64,000 bases of DNA from Advenella sp. S44. GTDB taxonomy: Bacteria; Pseudomonadota; Gammaproteobacteria; Burkholderiales; Burkholderiaceae_B. The stretch covers positions 119,170 through 183,169 of the forward strand of contig NZ_NEXS01000005.1 in the NCBI RefSeq assembly GCF_002810445.1, read 5' to 3'. Below the pieces are notes generated by a model. That model was not told the origin of the DNA and searched no databases. It was given only the letters and a program-made list of their open reading frames with translations. Below are positions 10,901-18,858 of the stretch, piece after piece (position 1 is the stretch's first letter; each line of letters starts with the position of its first letter). A program made the position numbers and the translations under genes.

Positions 10901-11772
10901 TCTGTATTAAGCACAGACACCCGCATATTGCCCGACCAGACCGGCGTTTGCTTGCCTGTACCGCTGTTCTGTACTTGTTTAACTGCGCCGCTGCCCTGCA
11001 TTTGCCTGCCTGCACTACTGCCCTGAGTTGGTTTGCTCGCACCGCCATCCTGGGCTTGTTTGCCGGCACTGCTGTCCTGCTGCAGGCTGCTCAGTAACTG
11101 AATCGAATGACCGACGTGCGCCGGTAAACGAGCGCTGGCACTGAGCACCCGCTTTGTCCGGTTTTTTGTCAACTGCAAGGTGAAATCGGAAAGGGTAAAC
11201 GGACCCGCCTGTGGCCGCGTCTGGTCAATCCAGCTAAAGCTGCCATTGAGCACAGTGATTTCCGGCAAGGACTGCAGCAAGTCCGATAGCGGCGCCAGCG
11301 TAATGTGACCGGCATCAACAGCCTCGGGGGTCGAATGCGCATTATCACTGTCCAGGCGCCGGCCAAGCAACCAGATCCGGTTCTGCCGGTCGCGCGTCAT
11401 ATTCAAGTGAATTTGCTGGATTTCTACAGCGGCTGGCTCCAATTGCAGCTGCAATGCGCTCGCCCAATCAAGGCTGGCAACGGCCTCGCCGACGGTCAAC
11501 ATGGGGGTATCGGTCGGATCGGCGGACTGGTCGGCGACTTGCAGCGCCCGCAATCGTAATCGCGGCACAATCCCCGTCCAGTCAATCGCCAATTTTCCTA
11601 TCGTCACATGCTGGCCCGTTCGAGCGCTCAGCCGTTGTTCAATCTGCTCGCGAAAGTGATCGATATTGGGAGCAAAGACGAAACGGACAGCCAGTGCCGC
11701 CGCCATGGCCAGGACAATAAGCGCGATAAGGATGATGCCGGCGGATTTCAGCAGTCGATACGGCAAATTCAC
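7939..11772 (-). CDS. yhdP: YhdP-family AsmA-like envelope protein
   Basis: A 1277-aa protein of the YhdP/TIGR02099 family (DUF3971 plus AsmA-like C-terminal domain). In Escherichia coli YhdP is a periplasm-spanning, inner-membrane-anchored bridge thought to move phospholipid to the outer membrane. One membrane anchor lies at residues 11-33 (IILIALIVLAMAAALAVRF); the rest is long beta-rich periplasmic sequence, and a conserved region near the end reads GRLFVEDFRLNGPSSAIVASG. Between about residues 233 and 278 a five-fold 9-residue repeat interrupts the normal sequence. The gene is divergent from glnE, an arrangement common in related betaproteobacteria. Confidence 0.9.
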   Translation of the reverse strand: MNLPYRLLKSAGIILIALIVLAMAAALAVRFVFAPNIDHFREQIEQRLSARTGQHVTIGKLAIDWTGIVPRLRLRALQVADQSADPTDTPMLTVGEAVASLDWASALQLQLEPAAVEIQQIHLNMTRDRQNRIWLLGRRLDSDNAHSTPEAVDAGHITLAPLSDLLQSLPEITVLNGSFSWIDQTRPQAGPFTLSDFTLQLTKNRTKRVLSASARLPAHVGHSIQLLSSLQQDSSAGKQAQDGGASKPTQGSSAGRQMQGSGAVKQVQNSGTGKQTPVWSGNMRVSVLNTDVLAARPWFDIPPKVKSGLVSHAVVDLQIDRNVPQNMMVAYGLEKVRIEDRIRNHAFIIAADSLTSRLSSSFTSVVNEFNRWRVSEHESGATENISYPSVQFESSVRGFYYKDPVIFENPLLIDEASVRGDFSRNSVQEPRVNFTRAIVKNRDLQMEGAGTWRSDVNSDNGIVDLSGSLRAVSLPHLHNYLPNVMDPDAREWLKDAFQSGELSSAEFELKGIVDDFPFGLAPDSGSFRLRGTYADLLLNYHQKDIRGKRWPVVNSDSGTIHFQNDQIIIDSVQAFYTMPDGQRLDLDAFHGVVSSLEKNTTVDLQAKAKGRAEDFLTFTKISPLGDLINNVLDEAQGSGQWTIPIDLFIPVLDADNSRISGSIHLQDGRFRLTPDFPWAEHLEGEMPFTETQLQAKAVKGVMLGGKVVFDGPIGTVGKPLSINGTLTAAGLHQLIPVQGMQRISGSTNYTSQVHFSPGGRVKVQFKSDLSGLATRFPDGLSKPASARWPTTIIWRANDGAKDNGKRYLDIRIDGTRTQAILEHDVNSSKGPYFSRGTIGVNRAAELGQPGLTVLAQNPTLDAQAWDDIVDEFADSGSTDRERQILPDVSYVAIQTPAFLVKGQTLTDATLAATKTGGLWNLQLNADQVQGSGTWAPGVRARAPGNLIVRLDTLNIIESVNDRADKPTPLQTDSDAAKARAGTTQPLPRLDFSVKRLTVYGKEMGQMILKGYPLPDSNDWQVDYFSLVNEGGSLAAQGAIRQQGTAKDLQLKGKIVVSDLGRFLETYQWGGVIKNGNGQMDAEIDWRNVQDLDLAMLNGSLSGSLQQGRLESVQSSAVKALELLSLQSFRRLPKFGETLGNSVQSGLTFDTMRSRLRLDAGRLFVEDFRLNGPSSAIVASGATNLKTESLDFQAVVVPKLDVSGASVLAGTIVNPAVGVGAFLTQWLLQAPLQRALTVKYHVTGNWDKPLFNDMALPSDAELKSREAEKKVDELYRSQ
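10939..11073 (-). repeat. five 27-base in-frame repeats inside yhdP
   Basis: 135 bases divide exactly into five 27-base units, encoding on the minus strand SSAGKQAQD, GGASKPTQG, SSAGRQMQG, SGAVKQVQN and SGTGKQTPV. The units are similar but not identical, so the expansion is not recent. The reading frame is kept, giving a flexible Ser/Gly/Gln/Lys loop in a periplasmic domain. Confidence 0.88.
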
Positions 11773-11863
11773 TCAGTGATTCTCGTGGGACGTGGGTCTG
11801 TTCATGGGGCAGTCTGGTTCGGGTATCATTATATACAGCATCCCGTCACCACATCGGCAACTC

Positions 11864-14671
11864 ATGAATTGTATCCAATCCCTGCAAAGCGCGCTCTCCT
11901 GGTCCGGCTATCTGCGCCGCCGCCTTGATGCGCGGCCCGAAATCCAGCAGCAAATACTGGCTGACTCGGCAGAGCCCATTACCTCTGCCCGTATTGAGCA
12001 ATGGGCGCAAGAGCTGGCCACGGCCGCGGAGGTTCCAGATACGCAGGCCTGGGAAATCGAGCACTGTCGACTCATCCTGCGCAAGTTGCGCAGCCGTGTG
12101 TTTGACACACTGGTTCTACGGGATACGAGCGGCGAGGCCACGCTTGAAGAGGTAACACATGCCATGTCCTTCCTGGCAGACTTCGCCATTGCCCAGGCGT
12201 ACCGCAGCGTCATGACCGATATGATCCAGGTCCACGGTGCCCCAACGGATCCGGACACCGGCAAACCCATGGAAATGATCATTCTGGGAATGGGCAAATT
12301 GGGCGGATACGAACTGAATGTTTCGTCTGACATTGACTTGATCATGCTGTACCCTGAAGAAGGCGAAACTACCGGGCGGCGGCCACTCAGCCATCACGAA
12401 TTTTATGGCCGCCTGACCCGGCGCATGATGCCGATCCTGTCCGATCAGGATGCCAACGGCCAGGTATTTCGCACCGATCTGCGCCTGCGCCCCGATGGCG
12501 ACGCAGGCCCCCTGGCCTGGAGCCTGGACGCGCTGGAGAATTACCTGATCGCCCAAGGGCGCGAATGGGAACGCTACGCGTGGCTCAAGGCGCGTATTAT
12601 CCAGGTACAGGCGCTCGAAGGCAGCGCCCCGGCGCCCTACGCGCAGCAGCTGGAAAGTCTGCGGCTTCCCTTTATTTATCGCAAATATTTCGACTTTGAT
12701 ACGCTGGCCTCGCTACGCCAGCTGCGTGAGCGGATCCGGCAGGACTGGCAGCGGCGGGCCCTGTCCAAAAATGGCGTCGACACCGTTCACAATATCAAGC
12801 TTGGGGAAGGCGGCATCCGCGAGATCGAGTTTGTCGTGCAATTGTCGCAACTGATCAAGGGCGGGCGCATGCCCACCATCCAGGAGCCTTGCCTGATTAA
12901 GGCGCTACACGCCGAAGTCAGCGCGGGGCTGATTGCAGAGGATACCGGCTGTAAGCTCGAAGAGGCATACCGCTTTTTACGCCGCGTAGAACATTTTCTG
13001 CAATACCGTGAAGACGAACAGACCCATCTGCTACCCAACGATCCGGCGCGCATGGCGGCACTGGCCTCGGTGCTGGGCTTTCCTGCAGCCGATTTCACCG
13101 CCAGGCTGGCTGCCCATCGGCAGTTTGTGGCGGATACTTTTCGCGATGCCTTTCGCATTGCCGGTCTGAACGATGACCAAAGCTGCGGCCAGCAACCACA
13201 AACCTGCGATACGGAGCACCGCGACGACAGAAACCTCGAAGACATTATTAAACAGCACTTTGCCGAACATGACTCGGACGATGTCGAGCATCGGCTTGAG
13301 GCTCTGCTAAGCAGTTCGCGCATTCGCAGTTTGTCCAACAGCAGCCGGGCTCGCCTGGAAAAACTGCTGCCCGCCGTTATCCAGGCCACCTCGCGCACGC
13401 CTTTACCTAACACGGCTTGCGCGCGACTATTCGATTTGATTGAAACCATTGCGCAACGTAGCGCTTACATTGCCCTGCTTGCCGAGTTTCCTGACACGCT
13501 GGCCCGTGTGGCGCGCATCATGGCGGCCAGCCCCTGGGCAGCCAGCTATCTGACCGCCAATCCGATTCTGCTCGATAGCCTGATTGAATGGAAGAGCCTG
13601 ATGGAGCCGGTCAACATCGCTCTGACCGCCGAGCAGCTGGATAAAGAACTGGACGCTTGCGTTTTGCATGACGGCAGCCCGGATGTGGAACAGCAAATGA
13701 ATGTCATGCGTGATGTGCAACGCCAGGTCAGCTTCCAGTTGCTGGCGCAGGACCTGGAGGGCGTACTCACAGTAGAAAAACTGGCTGACCAGCTCTCGGG
13801 GCTGGCCGACGCACTGCTGCAGGAAAGCCTTAAGCGGGTCTGGCCGCTGGTGCGACCAAAACAGATACCGCCGGACGATCCCCTCTATCACATGCCAAAA
13901 TTTGCGGTGATCGCCTACGGCAAGCTGGGGGGCAAAGAACTGGGTTATGCATCCGACCTGGATCTGGTCCTGCTGTTTGATGACCCGGGCGACTATGCGC
14001 TGGAAGTGTATGCCAAGCTGGGGCGTCGTCTCAGTACCTGGTTGTCTAGCATGACGTCGTCGGGCCGGCTGTACGAGACGGATTTGCGGTTGCGCCCCGA
14101 CGGAGATGCCGGCTTGCTGGCGGTTTCGGTTGATACCTTTGAAAAATACCAGCGCGAACATGCCTGGGTTTGGGAGCATCAGGCGCTGACGCGAGCCCGC
14201 TTTTCGGCAGGCGACCCCGAGATTGGCAAAACCTTCGAACGTATCCGCCGCGACATCCTTTTGCAGCAGCGCGATCCCGACAAGCTCAGACGGCAAGTGA
14301 TCGAAATGCGTGCCAGAATTCGCGCCGGACATCCGAATAAAACCGAATTGTTCGATGTGAAGCACGATCACGGTGGGATGGTGGATATCGAATTTATTAC
14401 CCAGTATTGCGTCCTTGCCTACGCGCACCAGCATAAGCAACTGTTGGAAAACCTGGGCAACATTGCCCTGCTCAATATTGCCGGTGAGGTTGGCATTCTG
14501 GACGCCGACCACGCCCGTAAAACGGCAGACAGCTATCGTGTCCTGCGACGCATGCAGCATGCCGTGCGCCTCAAAGGTGACGAAAAGGCCAGGATCGATC
14601 CTTCGCTGCTCACAGAAGAACGAGCTGCAGTATGTACGCTTTGGACTGATGTTTTCGGAGAAAACACTTGA
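11864..14671 (+). CDS. glnE: bifunctional glutamine synthetase adenylyltransferase/deadenylase
   Basis: GlnE adds and removes AMP on glutamine synthetase in answer to PII and glutamine. Both nucleotidyltransferase domains are intact: the deadenylase site [18 protein letters not shown] near residues 142-158 and the adenylyltransferase site [18 protein letters not shown] near residue 685, each with the G-x-x-K-L-G-G and D-x-D residues. The chosen ATG at 11864 gives 935 residues (946 in Escherichia coli) and starts just before the conserved helical region; an upstream in-frame start would add 24 residues that look like promoter DNA. It is divergent from yhdP across about 90 bases. Confidence 0.96.
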   Translation: MNCIQSLQSALSWSGYLRRRLDARPEIQQQILADSAEPITSARIEQWAQELATAAEVPDTQAWEIEHCRLILRKLRSRVFDTLVLRDTSGEATLEEVTHAMSFLADFAIAQAYRSVMTDMIQVHGAPTDPDTGKPMEMIILGMGKLGGYELNVSSDIDLIMLYPEEGETTGRRPLSHHEFYGRLTRRMMPILSDQDANGQVFRTDLRLRPDGDAGPLAWSLDALENYLIAQGREWERYAWLKARIIQVQALEGSAPAPYAQQLESLRLPFIYRKYFDFDTLASLRQLRERIRQDWQRRALSKNGVDTVHNIKLGEGGIREIEFVVQLSQLIKGGRMPTIQEPCLIKALHAEVSAGLIAEDTGCKLEEAYRFLRRVEHFLQYREDEQTHLLPNDPARMAALASVLGFPAADFTARLAAHRQFVADTFRDAFRIAGLNDDQSCGQQPQTCDTEHRDDRNLEDIIKQHFAEHDSDDVEHRLEALLSSSRIRSLSNSSRARLEKLLPAVIQATSRTPLPNTACARLFDLIETIAQRSAYIALLAEFPDTLARVARIMAASPWAASYLTANPILLDSLIEWKSLMEPVNIALTAEQLDKELDACVLHDGSPDVEQQMNVMRDVQRQVSFQLLAQDLEGVLTVEKLADQLSGLADALLQESLKRVWPLVRPKQIPPDDPLYHMPKFAVIAYGKLGGKELGYASDLDLVLLFDDPGDYALEVYAKLGRRLSTWLSSMTSSGRLYETDLRLRPDGDAGLLAVSVDTFEKYQREHAWVWEHQALTRARFSAGDPEIGKTFERIRRDILLQQRDPDKLRRQVIEMRARIRAGHPNKTELFDVKHDHGGMVDIEFITQYCVLAYAHQHKQLLENLGNIALLNIAGEVGILDADHARKTADSYRVLRRMQHAVRLKGDEKARIDPSLLTEERAAVCTLWTDVFGENT

Positions 14672-14762
14672 AAATAAAGCGATTTCTTGCTGTAAACTGT
14701 CAATCTGCCCGGGAATATCCTAAAATGATGGATTGAGAAACCATTATCACCCCCTTATCGCC

Positions 14763-15434
14763 ATGGTTACTGTTACCGATATTGAACGCCCCGCCCTTGC
14801 CCTGCCCGAAGGACACGGCAAAGTGCTGCTGCATTCATGCTGTGCCCCATGCTCGGGCGAAGTCATGGAAGCCATGCTTGCCTCGGGCATCAACTATTCC
14901 ATCTTTTTTTATAATCCGAACATTCATCCCGTTCGTGAGTATGAAATCCGCAAGGAAGAAAACATACGCTTTGCGCAACAACACGGTATTGAATTTATCG
15001 ACGCCGATTACGACGTAGATAATTGGTTCGACCGGGTCAAAGGGATGGAAAATGAACCCGAAAGGGGCATTCGTTGTACCGCATGCTTCGATATGCGCTT
15101 TGAACGCACTGCGCTGTACGCCCATGAACATGGTTTCGATACGATCACCAGTTCGCTTGGCATCTCGCGCTGGAAAGACATGAAACAGATCAATGGCTGT
15201 GGCGAACGCGCCGCTGCGCGTTATCCTGAACTGGTTTACTGGACCTACAACTGGCGTAAAGGCGGCGGTTCGGCCCGCATGATCGAAATCAGCAAACGCG
15301 AGGAATTCTATCAACAGGAATATTGCGGGTGTGTTTATTCATTGCGCGACACCAACCGTCATCGCCGCGCCCAGGGGCGCGAGCGAATCACCATCGGGGT
15401 GAAATTCTACGGACGGCAGGAAGAAACGCTATAA
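14763..15434 (+). CDS. queH: epoxyqueuosine reductase QueH
   Basis: QueH (formerly DUF208) performs the last step of queuosine synthesis, reducing epoxyqueuosine in tRNA, and replaces the unrelated QueG. The iron-sulphur cysteines are present: HSCCAPCS near the start, RCTACFDMR in the middle and YCGCVYS near the end. Also visible are [17 protein letters not shown] and YCGC, all typical of the family. ATG 14763 gives 223 residues and starts shortly before the conserved [11 protein letters not shown]; a TTG at 14733 would add ten residues without support. It ends at a bidirectional terminator. Confidence 0.92.
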   Translation: MVTVTDIERPALALPEGHGKVLLHSCCAPCSGEVMEAMLASGINYSIFFYNPNIHPVREYEIRKEENIRFAQQHGIEFIDADYDVDNWFDRVKGMENEPERGIRCTACFDMRFERTALYAHEHGFDTITSSLGISRWKDMKQINGCGERAAARYPELVYWTYNWRKGGGSARMIEISKREEFYQQEYCGCVYSLRDTNRHRRAQGRERITIGVKFYGRQEETL

Positions 15435-15585
15435 ATCAGGCGTTGGCTATAACGCGTGGATATTTGCTGCCCTATTGCCGCCTCACTACCCTCTCTATAG
15501 CTGCTTTATCGCCCCTATATAGTCGCTCTATAACCACTCTATAACCGTACAAACGCCACCGCCAACACCCGCGCTGCAAGGGTAC

Positions 15586-15631
15586 AAAAAAGGACTGAAT
15601 CCCATACTTCACGGGTTTCAGTCCTTTTTTC
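15586..15631. terminator. bidirectional rho-independent terminator
   Basis: The stem AGGACTGAA pairs with TTCAGTCCT and is extended inward by CCC/GGG. It is flanked by a run of A on the left and T on the right, so it can stop queH (plus) and exbD (minus). Left of it, 15490-15548, lies a short run of degenerate CTCTATA-like repeats. Confidence 0.9.
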
Positions 15632-15689
15632 ATCTGGCACGCTATCTATATGACCACGCGTGCCGGACGCCAGTGCTTAATGCCATTCC

Positions 15690-16217
15690 TTATTGGGCTG
15701 GTGCTGCCGCTGCCTCCGCACCCGTTGCTGCCGGCGCCCCCGCTGGCGGCGTGGCGGCGGCACTATCCCCGGATTTTTCCGAACCACCAGCAGCGCTTTC
15801 GCTGCCCGGCTGAGTGATAAAGCCCAGTTTTTTCAATCCGGACCCTTTTGCCAGGGAAAGCACTTGCGCCAGTTCCTCATAACGCGTATCGGCATCAGCG
15901 CGAATTCGCAGTTCTGGCTGCGGGTCTTGCTTACCTTCGTTGACGAACATTTCCCTCAGGTCATTCTGTTCTACCGGTTCATCATTCCAGTAAATGGCGC
16001 CTGACTTGTCCATCGCCAGATCAATAATGACCGGTTCCTGCTCTACTGGCTTGCTGCTGACCTGGGGCAGATCGATTTTGATCGAATGCGCCATCAGCGG
16101 TGCAGTAATGATGAAAATCACCAGCAATACCAGCATCACGTCAATCAGCGGCACCATATTGATTTCGGTCATCGGGCTGGCCGAACCGTTTTTCTGATCA
16201 AAACTTCCAAAAGCCAT
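15690..16217 (-). CDS. exbD: biopolymer transport protein ExbD
   Basis: ExbD (175 aa) is part of the proton-driven ExbB-ExbD motor that energises TonB. It has a short cytoplasmic N-terminus, one membrane helix (NMVPLIDVMLVLLVIFIITAP) containing the essential Asp of the proton path, and a periplasmic domain (QVSSKPVEQEPVIIDLA, ADTRYEELAQVLSLAK). The last 35 residues are rich in Ala, Gly and Pro and look disordered, which is longer than usual. It is the third gene of tonB-exbB-exbD, 17 bases after exbB. Confidence 0.95.
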   Translation of the reverse strand: MAFGSFDQKNGSASPMTEINMVPLIDVMLVLLVIFIITAPLMAHSIKIDLPQVSSKPVEQEPVIIDLAMDKSGAIYWNDEPVEQNDLREMFVNEGKQDPQPELRIRADADTRYEELAQVLSLAKGSGLKKLGFITQPGSESAAGGSEKSGDSAAATPPAGAPAATGAEAAAAPAQ

Positions 16218-16234
16218 GGCTATCTCCTGTTTGA

Positions 16235-17029
16235 CTAACGGCCGCCACCACCACGCAAATTGCGCACTTTGGGGTGATGATGGCTTTCAAATTGCTGCCC
16301 GGTGGTCACAAACGCGTACAAATCGTGGGCAAATGCATCCAGGCGGGCGAGCATGACACGGTTGCGGCGAACAAAGGCGTTATAGGCCAGCACTGCCGGA
16401 ATGGCAACGGCCAGGCCAAGGCCCGTCATGATCAGCGCCTCGCCGACCGGGCCGGCAATTTTATTGATTGTCACCCCGGCTTCTGCCATGCCAATACCGA
16501 TCAGGGCATGGTAAACACCCCACACGGTTCCGAACAACCCGACAAACGGCGCCGTGGAGCCAATGGAACCCAGGATAGACAGCCCGTTCTCGGCCTGCGC
16601 GGTTTCTTCGTCAATCACCTTTTTCATGCGGCGTGCAATAAATTCCGAGTTGCTGCCCAGCTCAGCCAGATTGCTGGCCCCATAACGGCTATGGTGATCA
16701 CGCGCATGCAGAGCCTGGTCTGCAAGCCGTGAAAAAGGATCGCGAGCGCCAAATTTATGCAGATCCTGATCAACCTGATCCAGCGATTGCGAGCTCCAGA
16801 AACGTTGCAAAAACCGGTTGCCTCGGCGTGTGCCGGAAATATTCATTAAGAGCTTGACGACGATAAGATACCAGGTCACCAATGCCATCAGGACAAGGAT
16901 GCCGAACAGTGATTTTCCCACGATATCGCTTTGCATCAGAAAATCCAGGATGCCGGGCCGTTGCGGTTCAACGTCCGTTACGGCTTGCGCCAAGGCGATG
17001 TAGGTGGATGACAGCCAGGGGGTAGTCAT
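16235..17029 (-). CDS. exbB: biopolymer transport protein ExbB (MotA/TolQ/ExbB family)
   Basis: ExbB (264 aa) forms the pentameric inner-membrane channel around ExbD. Three membrane helices are visible: near residues 37-60 (LFGILVLMALVTWYLIVVK), 150-175 (LGSIGSTAPFVGLFGTVWG, the family signature) and 195-215 (EALIMTGLGLAVAIPAVLA). It lies between tonB (15-base gap) and exbD (17-base gap). The middle position and motif set ExbB apart from TolQ. Confidence 0.95.
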   Translation of the reverse strand: MTTPWLSSTYIALAQAVTDVEPQRPGILDFLMQSDIVGKSLFGILVLMALVTWYLIVVKLLMNISGTRRGNRFLQRFWSSQSLDQVDQDLHKFGARDPFSRLADQALHARDHHSRYGASNLAELGSNSEFIARRMKKVIDEETAQAENGLSILGSIGSTAPFVGLFGTVWGVYHALIGIGMAEAGVTINKIAGPVGEALIMTGLGLAVAIPAVLAYNAFVRRNRVMLARLDAFAHDLYAFVTTGQQFESHHHPKVRNLRGGGGR

Positions 17030-17044
17030 GATGAATAAATTCCT

Positions 17045-17926
17045 TTATTGAAAAACAATAGGTATATCGGCAATGGATTCACGCGGAACGCCATTTTCAC
17101 TATAGGGTTTGAAACGCGCACGACGCACCGCACTCAGGGCCGCATCGTTCAGCGAATCATAGGGCAGTGCCTGGCGCAGACTGGCGCTTTTCACAGTACC
17201 GCCCGTTGTGATATGTACCCGCACAATAACCGTACCGGATTCGCCGCGCATTTTTGCCGAACGTGGATACGTGGGTTTGGGCTTTACCAGATAGCTCACC
17301 GAAGACACGACCTTGGGCGCCTGGTTAGGCTGAGCACCCGATGGCTTGTTGCTTGCACCATTTTTAGACCCGACCGGTTTGAGCGAGATATTACGATCTA
17401 TCTTGATATTGGACAGGTCTGGTGCCGGTTTCACTGCGGGCTTCGGTTCTGGCTTGGGCTTGGGCTTAGGCACAGGCTTGGGTTTCGGTTTCGGCTTCGG
17501 TTTAGGTTTGGGCTTGGGTTCCGGTTTTGGCTCGGGTTTGGGCACAGGCTTGGGTTCTGGCTTGAGTTCATACACCGGCTCCGGAACGGGTTCTGGTGGC
17601 GGGATAATTTCTTCAGGGACAGGCTCGGGCTCCGGCTCGGGTTCTGGCTCCGGTTCAGGAATGGGTTCCGGCTCTGGCTCGGGTTCCGGCTGCGCCTGCG
17701 GCTCGGGTGGAGGCGCCACTTCTTCGCCTTTTTGCGGTGGCCGTACCGGCTCATCAATAATCGTTACCTGTACTGGTGCGTCCTGCGCTCTCACTATAGG
17801 CGGCGTCAGATCCAGTGTTCCAAGCCAGGCAACACCTGACAGTAACGCCAGTGCAGTTGCCAGACCGGTAAGCCGGAAAGCCAGAGGAACTGCGGTGGAA
17901 GAGTTTGATACGTTAAACATGCTCAA
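17045..17926 (-). CDS. tonB: energy-transducing protein TonB
   Basis: TonB (293 aa) carries energy from ExbBD to outer-membrane siderophore and vitamin receptors. It shows an N-terminal anchor (LTGLATALALLSGVAWLG), a long periplasm-spanning Pro-rich rod with PEPEPEP then KPKPKPKP blocks (about residues 75-160), and a C-terminal TonB domain (YLVKPKPTYPRSAKMRGESGTV, ending ESIADIPIVFQ). The acidic PE block and the basic PK block are spatially separate. It is the first gene of the operon and is preceded by a Fur-like site. Confidence 0.95.
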   Translation of the reverse strand: MSMFNVSNSSTAVPLAFRLTGLATALALLSGVAWLGTLDLTPPIVRAQDAPVQVTIIDEPVRPPQKGEEVAPPPEPQAQPEPEPEPEPIPEPEPEPEPEPEPVPEEIIPPPEPVPEPVYELKPEPKPVPKPEPKPEPKPKPKPKPKPKPKPVPKPKPKPEPKPAVKPAPDLSNIKIDRNISLKPVGSKNGASNKPSGAQPNQAPKVVSSVSYLVKPKPTYPRSAKMRGESGTVIVRVHITTGGTVKSASLRQALPYDSLNDAALSAVRRARFKPYSENGVPRESIADIPIVFQ

Positions 17927-18046
17927 AATGCGTGCCTTGTGCAGGCAGTTACAGCAGACAGCGCTCGGGTCGGGTACCGTACCGAGCGAGATACATGTGC
18001 CAGTACAAAGGCAATATACATCTGCAGGTCAGCCTGTTATTGTAAT

Positions 18047-18065
18047 AATAACTATTCTCATTTTC
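18047..18065 (-). promoter_or_regulatory. candidate Fur box upstream of tonB
   Basis: On the minus strand GAAAATGAGAATAGTTATT matches the 19-base Fur consensus GATAATGATAATCATTATC at 14 of 19 positions. It lies about 120 bases before the tonB start, in AT-rich DNA suited to a promoter. Iron repression of tonB-exbB-exbD is the usual pattern in this group. Confidence 0.75.
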
Positions 18066-18312
18066 AATAAAAATTTTGCTCTGTGCCAAATAATTCATTA
18101 GGTTAAGGTAACGGCAGAGTACTATGTGGTGTGATTGCCCTATATTGTGTGTCACCAACAGCGCGAAACCAACGCGAACCACAATATAACGTCGCCTACT
18201 GTAAGGCGCGGCCAAACCAGTTTATATCCCTTTTTTTTGTATCTTTTTGTGATCAAATCTTCGAAAACAACAAAACTGCCTGGGATGTTGCCGATTTTCC
18301 ACAAATTTCGGA

Positions 18313-18341
18313 CAAAAAAATACCGCCCGTGGGCGGTATTT
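18313..18341 (-). terminator. rho-independent terminator of the cold-shock gene
   Basis: The stem ATACCGCCC pairs with GGGCGGTAT around a tiny loop; on the minus strand it is followed by a run of seven T. It lies 20 bases after the stop of the cold-shock gene. Confidence 0.9.
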
Positions 18342-18360
18342 CTTGTGAAGCGCAGCTAAA

Positions 18361-18570
18361 TTACTTGGCTGAAACTTCTTTAGCCTGAGGGCCTTTAGGA
18401 CCTTCAGCAACCACGAAAGTCACTTCCTGGTTTTCTTGCAGTGATTTGTAGCCGGTGCCGATGATGTCTGTGTGGTGCACAAACAGATCTTTACCACCAG
18501 AGGCGGGCTTGATGAAACCAAAGCCTTTCTCGTTATTAAACCACTTTACAATTCCTGATTCTGTCGACAT
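18361..18570 (-). CDS. cold-shock protein, CspA family
   Basis: A 69-aa single-stranded nucleic-acid chaperone of one cold-shock domain. RNP1 (KGFGFI) and RNP2 (DLFVHH) are intact in [31 protein letters not shown]. The ATG at 18570 has an AGGAAA ribosome site 6 bases upstream; a longer frame starting farther out would add 25 residues that are not Csp-like and lie in the leader. The leader to the previous gene is long and AT-rich, as is usual for csp mRNAs. Which paralogue it is cannot be told. Confidence 0.95.
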   Translation of the reverse strand: MSTESGIVKWFNNEKGFGFIKPASGGKDLFVHHTDIIGTGYKSLQENQEVTFVVAEGPKGPQAKEVSAK

Positions 18571-18807
18571 GTCGATTTCCTGATATATAAATAAACTGAG
18601 ATAAAATCCTATCTCTTGGGACAAGACTTCAAGGAGACGACACATACAAACAGTACCGCTGTAACCAGAAGCCTAATTCGTTTAACCGAAGTACGGCTTC
18701 CTTTAACTTGAATATCTTATGTGTGACACTATGTCGGTAAAAAGAATCTGTGTCAATGAATTTTTATGCACTGGCACCAATACAACTGTCATTAAATCTT
18801 CATTTAT

Positions 18808-18843
18808 ACAAAAAAAGCCCGGGACCACCCCGGGCTTTTTTAT
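18808..18843 (-). terminator. rho-independent terminator of clpB
   Basis: AAAAAAAGCCCGGG and CCCGGGCTTTTTT form a strong stem with a loop of four to six bases. It lies 16 bases after the clpB stop, and the T-run is in the right place for minus-strand transcription; it could also act on the plus strand. Confidence 0.92.
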
Positions 18844-18858
18844 CACGAACCAACTGCG

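Noticed and set aside
17346..18101. Long plus-strand Gly/Ser-rich frame opposite tonB
   Set aside because: It is the mirror of the Pro/Glu/Lys repeats of TonB; no ribosome site or family, and tonB is certain.
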